Assembly (NCBI RefSeq): GCF_023516615.1
Contig: NZ_JAMGBF010000112.1
Span: 1 to 46,990, forward strand
Origin: Streptomyces panaciradicis
GTDB lineage: Bacteria; Actinomycetota; Actinomycetes; Streptomycetales; Streptomycetaceae
DNA: 46,990 nt
Reading direction: 5' to 3'
Shown: positions 32,385-42,029 of the stretch, piece after piece
Numbering within the stretch: the stretch's first letter is position 1
Layout: the number at the start of each line of letters is the position of its first letter
The notes under the pieces: generated by a model
The model's input: the letters and a program-made list of their open reading frames with translations, nothing else
Database searches by the model: none
What the model was told of the DNA's origin: nothing
Program-made: the position numbers and the translations under genes

Positions 32385-32418
32385 ACACCGCTCCGGCCAT
32401 CGGGCCCCCGCCTCGCAC

Positions 32419-32424
32419 TATCGT
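32419..32424 (+). promoter_or_regulatory. Possible -10 element of the Ser/Thr kinase gene
   Basis: TATCGT lies 42 nt before the kinase ATG, in the 82-bp gap after marR. No clear -35 box is seen. Confidence 0.3.
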
Positions 32425-32466
32425 GGGCACGTTCCACAGGTATCGGGGGATTTCGGGGGGCCGGGG

Positions 32467-34401
<1,935 letters not shown>

Positions 34402-34515
34402 GGGCACCCACACGCGCCAGGGGCGCGGCTCCTCCCGGCACTCCGGGCACCTACACGTCCTCAGGGGCGCGGGGAACTGCGCGGCCGGCCACCCCCCACC
34501 CGCAGCCGCGAACCA
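34402..34515 (+). repeat. Dispersed-type Streptomyces intergenic repeat, two partial copies
   Basis: Copies with a 43-bp period (34402-34429 and 34445-34472) share GGGCACC-ACACG and CAGGGGCGCGG. The second continues GGGAACTGCGCGG and ends in ACCCGCAGCCGCGAACC. This matches a family of intergenic repeats I know as common in Streptomyces genomes. It fills the gap between the convergent kinase and SLATT genes. Confidence 0.65.
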
Positions 34516-34558
34516 CCCCGCACCCCCACGGCGACAAGGCGCCCCCGCCCCGCACCCC

Positions 34559-35308
34559 TCACCGCGGCTCCGGCGGCCGTTGGCGCGGCATGTTCGGGCG
34601 GGAGTTCGCGCCGGGCGGCAGCGGCAACCGCCCCTGCGCCCCGCCCTGCTCCTGGCGGCCGCCTCCCGCGCCCACGGACTGGATCCCCATCGGCGCCGAG
34701 CCCGTACGGAACTCCACCATCCAGTCGGCCGTCTCGGTCCGCACCAGCTCCGTCACGTCCTCGGCGAACCTGCGCAGCACCGCCAGGCACCGCTCGGCGG
34801 CCTCCCCGGCGGTCCCCTCGGTCGGCCCCAGGACCTCGCGCACGCTCTCCGACGCCCACTCGAACTGCAGCGCCTGCAGCCGCCGCGTCACCGCCTGCGC
34901 CGTGGCCACGTCCCTTATCCACCCGGACGTCACCCCGAAGAACCGGTCCACGGCCACGCAGGCCACGGCCAGCAGCAGCGCCAGATACCCCCAGGTGGCG
35001 CCCCCGCCGATCACCCCGGTCAGGTCGAGCAGCGGCAGCGCGGCCCCGGTGACCGCCCCCACCGCCGTCCCGGCCCGCAGCGCCCGCGCGCCGCGCCGCT
35101 TCCACACCCGGTCGGCGAGGTACCAGGCCGCCGTCTCCATCGCCCCGCGCTCCACCCACCGGTACAGCTCGTACAGCCGCTCGGCCGGCTCGCCCCAGTC
35201 GCCGAGCGGGAGCGACCGCCCGGCCAGATCGCCCGGCCGCAGCCCGGCCGCGCCCTCGCCCCGCCCGTCCTGAGGCGGACCCTCGGGCTGCATCTCCGGC
35301 TGACCCAC
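34559..35308 (-). CDS. SLATT-domain two-helix membrane protein
   Basis: The protein has 249 residues. A basic amphipathic region (ERLYELYRWVERGAMETAAWYLADRVWKRRGARALR) is followed by two hydrophobic helices (GTAVGAVTGAALPLLDLTGVIGG and WGYLALLLAVACVAVDRFF), then a long helical cytoplasmic tail and a proline-rich end. This layout matches SLATT-domain proteins, predicted in the literature as membrane effectors linked to nucleotide-signalled conflict systems. No nucleotide cyclase or sensor gene is adjacent here, so a housekeeping role is equally possible. The GTG at 35308 has GGGAG 8 nt upstream. Confidence 0.75.
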   Translation of the reverse strand: MGQPEMQPEGPPQDGRGEGAAGLRPGDLAGRSLPLGDWGEPAERLYELYRWVERGAMETAAWYLADRVWKRRGARALRAGTAVGAVTGAALPLLDLTGVIGGGATWGYLALLLAVACVAVDRFFGVTSGWIRDVATAQAVTRRLQALQFEWASESVREVLGPTEGTAGEAAERCLAVLRRFAEDVTELVRTETADWMVEFRTGSAPMGIQSVGAGGGRQEQGGAQGRLPLPPGANSRPNMPRQRPPEPR

Positions 35309-35482
35309 CCGGCACTCCCTACTGATCCACTGATCCCGAACCGACGCCGACCGCTCACAATGCGTGACATTGGACGACGGCGCGGGACCCTTCCTACCGC
35401 CCAATGGGTGGCGAAGGCCTGCCTTTCGTCTCTTTTCCGCTCGCAAGGGGGCCTTGATCAGGTATGGGAGTCGCGGCGATCT

Positions 35483-35528
35483 CACTCGAAAGAGTGGCGG
35501 GGCGATGGCTGCGCGGACCACGTAGGCT
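35483..35528 (+). promoter_or_regulatory. Possible promoter region of ybaB-recR
   Basis: A TAGGCT -10-like hexamer (35523-35528) stands 54 nt before the ybaB GTG. A small perfect hairpin, CACTC-GAAA-GAGTG (35483-35496), lies 26 bp upstream of it and could be a binding site. The rest of the 35309-35581 divergent region shows nothing further that I can support. Confidence 0.35.
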
Positions 35529-35581
35529 CGTGCACAACGGAAAAGCACAACGGATGAAACGACGAAACCAGGAGCTGAATC

Positions 35582-35926
35582 GTGATTCCCGGTGGTGGCC
35601 AGCCCAACATGCAGCAGCTGCTCCAGCAGGCCCAGAAGATGCAGCAGGACCTGCAGCGGGCGCAGGAGGAACTGGCGCAGACCGAGGTCGACGGGCAGGC
35701 GGGCGGCGGCCTGGTGCAGGCCACCGTCACCGGCTCCGGCGAGCTGCGCGCCCTGAAGATCGACCCCAAGGCGGTGGACCCGGAGGACACCGAGACCCTC
35801 GCCGACCTGATCGTCGCGGCGGTCCAGGCCGCCAACGAGAACGCCCAGACCCTGCAGCAGCAGAAGCTCGGCCCGCTGGCCCAGGGCCTCGGCGGCGGCA
35901 GCGGCATCCCGGGCCTGCCGTTCTAG
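35582..35926 (+). CDS. YbaB/EbfC family nucleoid-associated protein
   Basis: The protein has 114 residues. The first half is a Gln/Met-rich helix (MQQLLQQAQKMQQDLQRAQEELAQTEVDG), then VQATVTGSGELRALKIDP, the signature beta-strand region. The glycine-rich tail is GLGGGSGIPGLPF. The protein binds DNA as a dimer with a tweezer shape. The gene lies 76 bp upstream of recR, the usual pairing, though dnaX is not adjacent as it is in many bacteria. The start is GTG at 35582 with CAGGAG about 8 nt upstream. Confidence 0.93.
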   Translation: MIPGGGQPNMQQLLQQAQKMQQDLQRAQEELAQTEVDGQAGGGLVQATVTGSGELRALKIDPKAVDPEDTETLADLIVAAVQAANENAQTLQQQKLGPLAQGLGGGSGIPGLPF

Positions 35927-36002
35927 GAGCCGGCACCGCCTTTCTAAGCGGGCCCCCGGGCAACTACCGTACGAACTGAAAGACTCCAGGAAGGGCGATC
36001 CG

Positions 36003-36602
36003 TTGTACGAAGGCGTGGTCCAGGACCTCATCGACGAGCTGGGACGGCTGCCCGGCGTCGGTCCCAAGAGCGCCCAGCGGATCGCCTTCCACATCCTGCA
36101 GGCGGAGCCCACGGACGTACGGCGCCTCGCCCAGGCTCTGATGGAGGTCAAGGCGAAGGTCCGCTTCTGCGCGACGTGCGGCAACGTCGCGCAGGAGGAG
36201 CTGTGCAACATCTGCCGCGACACCCGCCGCGACTCCTCCGTCATCTGCGTGGTGGAGGAGCCGAAGGACGTGGTCGCGATCGAGCGCACCCGCGAGTTCC
36301 GCGGCCGCTACCACGTGCTGGGCGGGGCCATCAGCCCCATCGAGGGCGTGGGCCCCGACGACCTGCGCATCCGGGAACTCCTCGCGCGGTTGGCCGACGG
36401 CGCGGTCACGGAACTGATCCTGGCCACGGACCCGAATCTGGAGGGCGAGGCCACGGCGACGTACCTCGCCCGAATGATCAAACCCATGGGCCTCAAGGTC
36501 ACCCGCCTGGCCAGCGGCCTCCCGGTGGGTGGCGACCTGGAATACGCGGACGAGGTGACCCTCGGTCGCGCCTTCGAGGGGAGACGACTCCTAGATGTCT
36601 GA
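36003..36602 (+). CDS. recR: Recombination mediator protein RecR
   Basis: The protein has 199 residues. An N-terminal helix-hairpin-helix (LIDELGRLPGVGPKSAQRIAFHIL) is followed by a four-cysteine zinc finger beginning at C56 (CATCGNVAQEELCNIC) and a Toprim domain (VICVVEEPKDVVAIERTREFRGRYHVLGG...). With RecO and RecF it loads RecA on gaps. Translation starts at a TTG at 36003, with AGGAAGGG upstream. The DUF5063 gene begins within the last 8 bp, so the two are coupled. Confidence 0.97.
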   Translation: MYEGVVQDLIDELGRLPGVGPKSAQRIAFHILQAEPTDVRRLAQALMEVKAKVRFCATCGNVAQEELCNICRDTRRDSSVICVVEEPKDVVAIERTREFRGRYHVLGGAISPIEGVGPDDLRIRELLARLADGAVTELILATDPNLEGEATATYLARMIKPMGLKVTRLASGLPVGGDLEYADEVTLGRAFEGRRLLDV

Positions 36603-37251
36603 CGCCACGCTGCACGACGCGACGCAGGACCCGGACGACTTCGCGGTCCAGATCGCGGACCAGATCGAGAGCTTCCTGGTGGCCGTCACGGAGGTGGCCA
36701 AGGGCGACGAGCCCGGCTCGGCCGTCCCCTTCCTCCTCCTGGAGGTCTCCCAGCTGCTGCTGGCCGGCGGCCGCCTCGGCGCGCACGAGGACATCGTCCC
36801 CGACGAGCGCTACGAGCCGGACACGGGCCCCGACGCCGACGTGGACGAGCTCCGCGAGAACCTCGCCCGCCTGCTGGACCCGGTCGACGTCTACTCCGAG
36901 GTCTTCGACCCCTACGAGCCCCGCAAGGCCCCGGTGCCGGCCCGGCTCTCCGACGACATCGCCGACGTCATCACCGACCTTCGCCACGGCATGGCCCACT
37001 ACCGCGCCGGCCGTGTCACGGAGGCCCTGTGGTGGTGGCAGTTCTCCTACTTCTCCAACTGGGGTTCCACGGCCTCCGCCGCCCTGCGCGCCCTGCAGTC
37101 CGTGCTCATCCACGTCCGTCTCAACCAGCCCCTGGAGGAGCTGGACGGCCTGGACACGGACCAGAGCATGGGCGACGAGACCCTGGAGTTCGAGGCGGGC
37201 AAGGTGATGGCGGAGGAGATCGCGGGCCCGCTGGGCATCAGGCGAGGCTAG
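36595..37251 (+). CDS. DUF5063 family protein
   Basis: A 218-residue acidic soluble protein of actinobacterial DUF5063; function unknown. Visible blocks are FAVQIADQIESFLVAVTEVAKGDEPGSAVPFLLLEVSQLLLAGGRLGA, DIVPDERYEPDTGPD and DVITDLRHGMAHYRAGRVTEALWWWQFSYFSNWGSTASAALRALQSVL, which look all-helical. Coupling to recR suggests but does not prove a DNA-repair link. Its TAG stop uses T from the flank and AG from the MITE-like element that follows, so the native C-terminus may have been longer or different. Confidence 0.85.
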   Translation: MSDATLHDATQDPDDFAVQIADQIESFLVAVTEVAKGDEPGSAVPFLLLEVSQLLLAGGRLGAHEDIVPDERYEPDTGPDADVDELRENLARLLDPVDVYSEVFDPYEPRKAPVPARLSDDIADVITDLRHGMAHYRAGRVTEALWWWQFSYFSNWGSTASAALRALQSVLIHVRLNQPLEELDGLDTDQSMGDETLEFEAGKVMAEEIAGPLGIRRG

Positions 37252-37481
37252 GGCCTGTCGTTCGGATCAGCTCGGCGTCGCGGGGCCTGGTGCGCACTCC
37301 CCCAGAGGGGGCCCCAGCCGCGTTGTCACTCGTCGACTCCCCCACGCTCGGCTTCGCTCGCGCGGGGGCCCCATCGCGTCGACTCCCTCCTCGGCCTTGC
37401 AGCCGCACGCACCAGACCCCCGCTCGGGTCAGCAAGGACGCACCGTCCCCCGCAGCCGACCCGATCCAAACGACAGGCCCT
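37250..37481. mobile_element. MITE-like element, 232 bp, with 19-bp terminal inverted repeats
   Basis: The left end AGGGCCTGTCGTTCGGATC (37250-37268) and right end GATCCAAACGACAGGCCCT (37463-37481) are inverted repeats with one mismatch. The element is flanked by a GGCT direct repeat (37246-37249 and 37482-37485), a possible target-site duplication. There is no transposase ORF. The interior has a CTGGTGCG subterminal inverted repeat and a hairpin with CCCCCACGC / GCGCGGGGG arms, which resembles a common Streptomyces intergenic motif. Confidence 0.75.
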
Positions 37482-37502
37482 GGCTCCGGGGCCGGGCGAG
37501 GG

Positions 37503-38339
37503 TCAGATCGGTACGGCCGCGCCGGCCACGCCGATCCCCGTGCCCGGCTCCGCCGGTACCGTCACGGTGATCAGGCTCGGCCGGCCCATGTCCACGCCCT
37601 GGTGGACGGTCACCGTCGCGGGCGTCGCCACCAGACCCAGTTCGCGGAGGTAGCCGCCGAGCGCGGCCGCCGCGGCACCGGTCGCGGGGTCCTCGACGAC
37701 ACCGCCGGGCGGGAACGGGTTGCGGGCGTGGAAGACGGTGGGGGACTCGCGCCAGACCAGGTCGACGGTCGTCCAGCCGGTGCGGTCCATGAGGGCGGAG
37801 AGCGCGTCCATGTCGTAGCGCATCTCCGCCAGCCGCTTGCGGTCGGCGGCGGCGAGGACCGGATGCCAGGCCCCGGCGAAGGCCGCGCGCGGTGGCAGCG
37901 TCGGGTCCAGGTCCTCGGCCGTCCAGCCCAGGATCGCCAGCAGTTCGGCCAGGTCGGCCTCCTCCAGCGGTTCCGTACGCGGGGCGACGCTCACCAGGGT
38001 CGCGACCAGCGTGCCGTCGGCGGTGCGGTCGGTGGTGACCGTGACGAGGCCCGCCTGTGTGCGCAGCCGCAGCCGTCCGGTGCCGTGCCGCTCCGCGTGC
38101 GCGACGGCGGTCGCGATCGTCGCGTGACCGCAGAACGGCACCTCGGCGAGCGGGCTGAAGTACCGCACGTCCAGGGCGCCGTCGCGCGACGGCACCACGA
38201 ACGCCGTCTCCGAGTAGCCGATCTCCGCCGCGGTCGCCAGCATCGTCGCGTCGTCGACGCCGGTGGCGTCCAGCACCACGCCCGCCGGGTTGCCTCCCGC
38301 GGGGTCGGTGCTGAAGGCCACGTATCGCAGAATCTCCAT
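37503..38339 (-). CDS. PhzF family isomerase/epimerase-like protein
   Basis: The protein has 278 residues with the diaminopimelate-epimerase-like double fold of PhzF. FSTDPAGGNPAGVVLDA (N-terminal), IGYSETAFVVPSRDG (with the catalytic Glu of PhzF), FSPLAEVPFCGHATIATAV and VEDPATGAAAAALGGYL are family motifs. It probably isomerises a small acid, but no phenazine genes are near. The ATG at 38339 starts 38 bp after the TauE-like gene on the same strand, so the two may form an operon. Its stop lies just beyond the MITE. Confidence 0.88.
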   Translation of the reverse strand: MEILRYVAFSTDPAGGNPAGVVLDATGVDDATMLATAAEIGYSETAFVVPSRDGALDVRYFSPLAEVPFCGHATIATAVAHAERHGTGRLRLRTQAGLVTVTTDRTADGTLVATLVSVAPRTEPLEEADLAELLAILGWTAEDLDPTLPPRAAFAGAWHPVLAAADRKRLAEMRYDMDALSALMDRTGWTTVDLVWRESPTVFHARNPFPPGGVVEDPATGAAAAALGGYLRELGLVATPATVTVHQGVDMGRPSLITVTVPAEPGTGIGVAGAAVPI

Positions 38340-38377
38340 CGGGCGACCGTATCCGAACTGCCGTACGCCGGAGGGGT

Positions 38378-39097
38378 TCACAGTCCCCACAGCCCCTTGC
38401 CCAGGGCCGTCGCCCCGCCAGTCAGCGCCAGCAGCAGGACCAGCAGGCGGGCCCGCTTCTCGGGGATGCGCTCCGCGAGGGACCTGCCGATGAGGGCGCC
38501 GGCCGCCATCGCGCAGGCCACCGCCGCCCACTGTCCGCCGGACAGTCGGGGCGCCCCGTTCGCGGCCACCGAGAAGGCGTTCACCACGACGCCGTAGAAC
38601 TGCGCGTTCGGCACGAACTCCCGTACCGTCCAGCCCGCGTTGAGCGCGTACAGGGAGATCGGCGGGCCGCCGACGCCGGCCGCCGAGTTCATGAACCCGC
38701 CGACCGCACCGGCGGCGACGGCGCCCTTCGTGCCGCGCAGGGCGGTCACCCGGGCGCCGCGCATCACCAGCAGCACGGCGACGGTCACCAGGGCGCCCAT
38801 CACCGACAGCAGGACGGGCGGCGGGAGTCGCCGGGTCAGCCAGGCCCCGGCCGGGACCGTGCAGGCCGCGGCCAGGCACAGCGGGACCATCGCGGCCGCC
38901 CGCACCCGCCGCCAGCCGCCCGCGAGCCCGACGACGCTGATGGCGCCCGCGGCGCAGTTGGCCAGGACCACCCCGTTCACCGGCCCCAGCAGCAGCACCA
39001 GCGCGGGTACGGCGACCAGCGCGAACCCCATGCCGGTCAGCCACTGCACCGACGAGCCGAGCAGCACGATCCCCGCCAGCAGTACATCCGTGCTCAC
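38378..39097 (-). CDS. TauE/SafE family membrane exporter
   Basis: The protein has 239 residues and about seven to eight membrane helices. It has the TauE/SafE pattern of two half-repeats, with QWLTGMGFALVAVPALVLLLGP in the first and GAVGGFMNSAAGVGGPPISLYALNAG in the second (G-x-N/G-x-GGP motif). The family exports sulfoacetate or sulfite or other organic anions; the substrate here is unknown. The start is GTG at 39097 after a G-run ribosome binding site. It is divergent from the ask-asd operon. Confidence 0.87.
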   Translation of the reverse strand: MSTDVLLAGIVLLGSSVQWLTGMGFALVAVPALVLLLGPVNGVVLANCAAGAISVVGLAGGWRRVRAAAMVPLCLAAACTVPAGAWLTRRLPPPVLLSVMGALVTVAVLLVMRGARVTALRGTKGAVAAGAVGGFMNSAAGVGGPPISLYALNAGWTVREFVPNAQFYGVVVNAFSVAANGAPRLSGGQWAAVACAMAAGALIGRSLAERIPEKRARLLVLLLALTGGATALGKGLWGL

Positions 39098-39219
39098 GCG
39101 CCCCCCCGTGAATTCCGAGCTCAGCCGGCCGTCATTGTGACCCGGGGCACTTTCCGAGTGGTGCGGACGTTCGGGGGGCAGGTGCTGTCCGGAACGCGAG
39201 CGGAACGGGGTCTCACGAT

Positions 39220-39258
39220 GCGATATCGCGGAGGGGATTTTCGGACGCTCGTTAGACT
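39220..39258 (+). promoter_or_regulatory. Candidate promoter of ask-asd with nearby palindrome
   Basis: TAGACT (39253-39258) fits a -10 box 35 nt before the ask GTG. A perfect 10-bp palindrome GCGATATCGC (39220-39229) lies at or just upstream of the -35 position and could bind a regulator. The rest of the 196-bp divergent region with tauE shows nothing more. Confidence 0.4.
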
Positions 39259-39293
39259 GAGCCGACATATACGGGACTGAGCGAGGAGCGCAC

Positions 39294-40565
39294 GTGGGCC
39301 TTGTCGTGCAGAAGTACGGAGGCTCCTCCGTAGCCGATGCCGAAGGCATCAAGCGCGTCGCCAAGCGGATCGTGGAAGCGAAGAAGAACGGCAACCAGGT
39401 GGTTGTCGTCGTTTCCGCGATGGGCGACACGACGGACGAGCTGATCGATCTCGCCGAGCAGGTTTCTCCCATGCCTGCCGGGCGGGAGTTCGACATGCTG
39501 CTGACCGCCGGAGAGCGGATCTCCATGGCACTGCTGGCCATGGCGATCAAAAACCTGGGCCACGAGGCCCAGAGCTTCACCGGCAGCCAGGCGGGCGTCA
39601 TCACCGACTCCGTCCACAACAAAGCCCGGATCATCGACGTGACGCCCGGCCGTATCCGTACGGCCCTGGACGAGGGCAACATCGCCATCGTCGCCGGTTT
39701 CCAGGGCGTCAGCGCCGACAAGAAGGACATCACGACCCTCGGTCGCGGTGGCTCCGACACCACGGCGGTCGCGCTGGCCGCGGCCCTCGACGCCGAGGTG
39801 TGCGAGATCTACACCGACGTCGACGGCGTGTTCACCGCCGACCCGCGCGTGGTGAAGAAGGCGAAGAAGATCGACTGGATCTCCTTCGAGGACATGCTGG
39901 AGCTGGCCTCGTCCGGCTCCAAGGTGCTGCTCCACCGCTGCGTGGAGTACGCCCGCCGTTACGACATCCCGATCCACGTCCGGTCCAGCTTCAGCGGACT
40001 GCAGGGCACCTGGGTCAGCAGTGAGCCGATTGGGGACAAGAAGGTGGAGCAGGCCATCATCTCCGGTGTCGCGCACGACACCTCGGAGGCCAAGGTCACG
40101 GTCGTCGGCGTGCCGGACAAGCCGGGCGAGGCCGCCGTCATCTTCCGCGCCATCGCCGACGCCGAGATCAACATCGACATGGTCGTGCAGAACGTGTCGG
40201 CCGCGTCCACAGGGCTCACCGACATCTCCTTCACGCTTCCCAAGACCGAGGGCCGCAAGGCCATCGACGCTCTGGAGAAGGCCAAGGTCGGCATCGGCTT
40301 CGACTCGCTGCGCTACGACGACCAGATCGGCAAGATCTCCCTGGTCGGCGCCGGCATGAAGACCAACCCGGGCGTCACCGCGGCCTTCTTCGAGGCGCTG
40401 TCCGACGCGGGCGTGAACATCGAGCTGATCTCCACCTCCGAGATCCGCATCTCGGTCGTCACCCGCGCCGACGACGTCAACGACGCCGTGCGCGCCGTGC
40501 ACACCGCCTTCGGGCTGGACTCCGACAGCGACGAGGCCGTCGTCTACGGGGGCACCGGCCGCTGA
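39294..40565 (+). CDS. ask: Aspartate kinase
   Basis: The protein has 423 residues. It phosphorylates aspartate, the first step toward lysine, methionine, threonine and diaminopimelate. The N-terminal VQKYGGSSVADAEGIKRVA motif, FTGSQAGVITD, TLGRGGSDTTAVALAA and the C-terminal tandem ACT domains (about residues 265-420) are typical; the ACT pair suggests feedback control by lysine and threonine. The GTG at 39294 follows GAGGAG. The stop TGA overlaps the asd ATG (TGATG). An internal GTG at residue 251 probably yields a separate beta subunit. Confidence 0.97.
   Translation: MGLVVQKYGGSSVADAEGIKRVAKRIVEAKKNGNQVVVVVSAMGDTTDELIDLAEQVSPMPAGREFDMLLTAGERISMALLAMAIKNLGHEAQSFTGSQAGVITDSVHNKARIIDVTPGRIRTALDEGNIAIVAGFQGVSADKKDITTLGRGGSDTTAVALAAALDAEVCEIYTDVDGVFTADPRVVKKAKKIDWISFEDMLELASSGSKVLLHRCVEYARRYDIPIHVRSSFSGLQGTWVSSEPIGDKKVEQAIISGVAHDTSEAKVTVVGVPDKPGEAAVIFRAIADAEINIDMVVQNVSAASTGLTDISFTLPKTEGRKAIDALEKAKVGIGFDSLRYDDQIGKISLVGAGMKTNPGVTAAFFEALSDAGVNIELISTSEIRISVVTRADDVNDAVRAVHTAFGLDSDSDEAVVYGGTGR
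40044..40565 (+). CDS. Probable aspartokinase beta subunit from an internal in-frame start
   Basis: The GTG at 40044 begins VEQAIISGVAHDTSEAKV, which aligns with the internal start region of the corynebacterial beta subunit, as I remember it. GGGGAC lies 8 nt upstream. The product would be 173 residues holding only the two ACT regulatory domains, forming alpha2-beta2 with full-length Ask. It is the same frame as ask, so this is an overlapping product rather than a separate gene. Not proven here. Confidence 0.5.
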   Translation: MEQAIISGVAHDTSEAKVTVVGVPDKPGEAAVIFRAIADAEINIDMVVQNVSAASTGLTDISFTLPKTEGRKAIDALEKAKVGIGFDSLRYDDQIGKISLVGAGMKTNPGVTAAFFEALSDAGVNIELISTSEIRISVVTRADDVNDAVRAVHTAFGLDSDSDEAVVYGGTGR

Positions 40566-41623
40566 TGCCCGGGACCGGACGGCCGACGCTCGCGGTCGTG
40601 GGCGCGACCGGGGCCGTCGGCACGGTCATGCTCCAGATCCTGTCCCAGCACGCGGACATCTGGGGCGAGATCCGTCTGATCGCCTCGCCGCGCTCGGCCG
40701 GCCGCAAGCTGGCCGTGCGCGGCGAGCAGGTCGAGGTGGTGGCGCTGACCGAGGAGGCCTTCGACGGGGTCGACGTCGCCATGTTCGACGTGCCCGACGA
40801 GGTCGCCGAGCGGTGGGCGCCCCTCGCCGCCGCCAAGGGCGCGGTCGTGGTGGACAACTCGGGCGCCTTCCGGATGGACCCCGAGGTCCCGCTGGTCGTC
40901 CCCGAGGTCAATCCGCACTGCGCCCGCCGCCGGCCGCGCGGGATCATCGCCAACCCCAACTGCACGACGCTGTCGATGATCGTGGCGCTCGGCGCGCTGC
41001 ACGCCGAGTTCGGGCTGCGCGAGCTGGTGGTGTCCTCGTACCAGGCGGTGAGCGGGGCCGGCCGCGCCGGCGTCGACACCCTCCGCCGCCAGCTGTCCCT
41101 GGTGGCCGGCACGGAGCTCGGGACGCACCCCGGTGACCTGCGGCGGGCCGTCGGCGACGACACCGGGCCGTTCCCGGAGCCGGTCGCGCTGAACGTCGTA
41201 CCGTGGGCCGGGTCGTTGCGCGAGGACGGCTGGTCGTCGGAGGAGATGAAGGTGCGGGACGAGACCCGTAAGATCCTCGGGCTGCCCGCCCTCCCCGTCG
41301 CGGTCACCTGCGTACGGGTCCCGGTCGTCACCACGCACTCCCTGACCGTCCACGCCCGCTTCGAGGGCGAGGTCACCGTGGAGGGGGCCCGCGAGATCCT
41401 GGCCACCGCGCCCGGCGTCGTGCTGTTCGACGACCCGGCCGCCGGCGAGTTCCCCACGCCCGCCGACGTGGTGGGCACCGACCCGACCTGGGTGGGCCGG
41501 GTGCGGCGCGCGCTGGACGATCCGACCGCGCTCGAACTGTTCGTCTGCGGGGACAACCTGCGCAAGGGCGCGGCCCTGAACACCGCCCAGATCGCCGAGC
41601 TGGTGGCCGCCGAGCGGGTGTGA
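40565..41623 (+). CDS. asd: Aspartate-semialdehyde dehydrogenase
   Basis: The protein has 352 residues. It reduces aspartyl phosphate to aspartate semialdehyde with NADPH. The nucleotide-binding VVGATGAVGTVMLQIL, the active-site cysteine in NPNCTTLSM and VSGAGRAGVDTLRRQLS are the family marks. CVRVPVVTTHSLTVHARFEG holds the substrate-binding region with the conserved His. The ATG shares its A with the ask stop, so the genes are coupled. A hairpin terminator follows after 7 bp. Confidence 0.97.
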   Translation: MPGTGRPTLAVVGATGAVGTVMLQILSQHADIWGEIRLIASPRSAGRKLAVRGEQVEVVALTEEAFDGVDVAMFDVPDEVAERWAPLAAAKGAVVVDNSGAFRMDPEVPLVVPEVNPHCARRRPRGIIANPNCTTLSMIVALGALHAEFGLRELVVSSYQAVSGAGRAGVDTLRRQLSLVAGTELGTHPGDLRRAVGDDTGPFPEPVALNVVPWAGSLREDGWSSEEMKVRDETRKILGLPALPVAVTCVRVPVVTTHSLTVHARFEGEVTVEGAREILATAPGVVLFDDPAAGEFPTPADVVGTDPTWVGRVRRALDDPTALELFVCGDNLRKGAALNTAQIAELVAAERV

Positions 41624-41630
41624 CGCGGGA

Positions 41631-41654
41631 CGCCCCGGGACCGGGTCCGGGGCG
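41631..41654 (+). terminator. Terminator hairpin after asd
   Basis: CGCCCC and GGGGCG outer arms with inner GGACC / GGTCC arms form a long stem, followed by GTTTGT. It begins 7 nt after the asd stop. Confidence 0.65.
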
Positions 41655-41659
41655 GTTTG

Positions 41660-41665
41660 TATGAT
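41660..41665 (+). promoter_or_regulatory. Strong -10 element of the sigma factor gene leader
   Basis: TATGAT sits right after the asd terminator. If used, it would give a sigma factor mRNA with a leader of about 360 nt. The -35 position is poor. Confidence 0.4.
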
Positions 41666-42029
41666 CTCTGAACGAAGTGTGAGCCGGTCCATGGTCCGGA
41701 CCACTTGCTGTGGACCCGGTCGGCGTCCGAAGATTTTCCTCCCCGTCTTTCCGCAACCGCGCGAAGGGCGGGGAGCGTCTTTGCGAACGCCCTTCAGGGG
41801 GCCGAACGTCCTCCAGGGGGTCGAACGCCCCCGGGAGCCGGCGGGGGCGCGGCGCGAGGTGTGGGGACACCTCGAACACTCAGGACACAGGGGAAGAGCG
41901 GGTAGGCATGAGGGCGTTCGACGCACGGTCGGTTGTGCTGCCTGACGCGAGACGGCCGGTCGCGGCACATGACGCGAAAGTGACGCCCGGCACGTACAAC
42001 CTTCACAGGGGGAAGCGTGTCCAACTGAC
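41666..42029 (+). other. Structured 406-bp gap (41624-42029) between asd and the sigma gene
   Basis: It holds a perfect palindrome TGGTCCGGACCA (41692-41703), a 19-bp tandem repeat (units at 41784 and 41803, partial at 41822, each starting CGAACGYCCTYCAGGGGG) and an 8-bp hairpin CGAGGTGT-GGGG-ACACCTCG (41855-41874). A 66-codon frame starting at ATG 41908 runs to 42108 into the sigma gene in another frame; it is weakly supported. Confidence 0.55.

Noticed and set aside
37250..37481. Element as a CRISPR repeat, tRNA or attachment site
   Set aside because: There is only one copy of each end in inverted orientation, no tRNA-like fold and no integrase gene. The MITE interpretation fits better.
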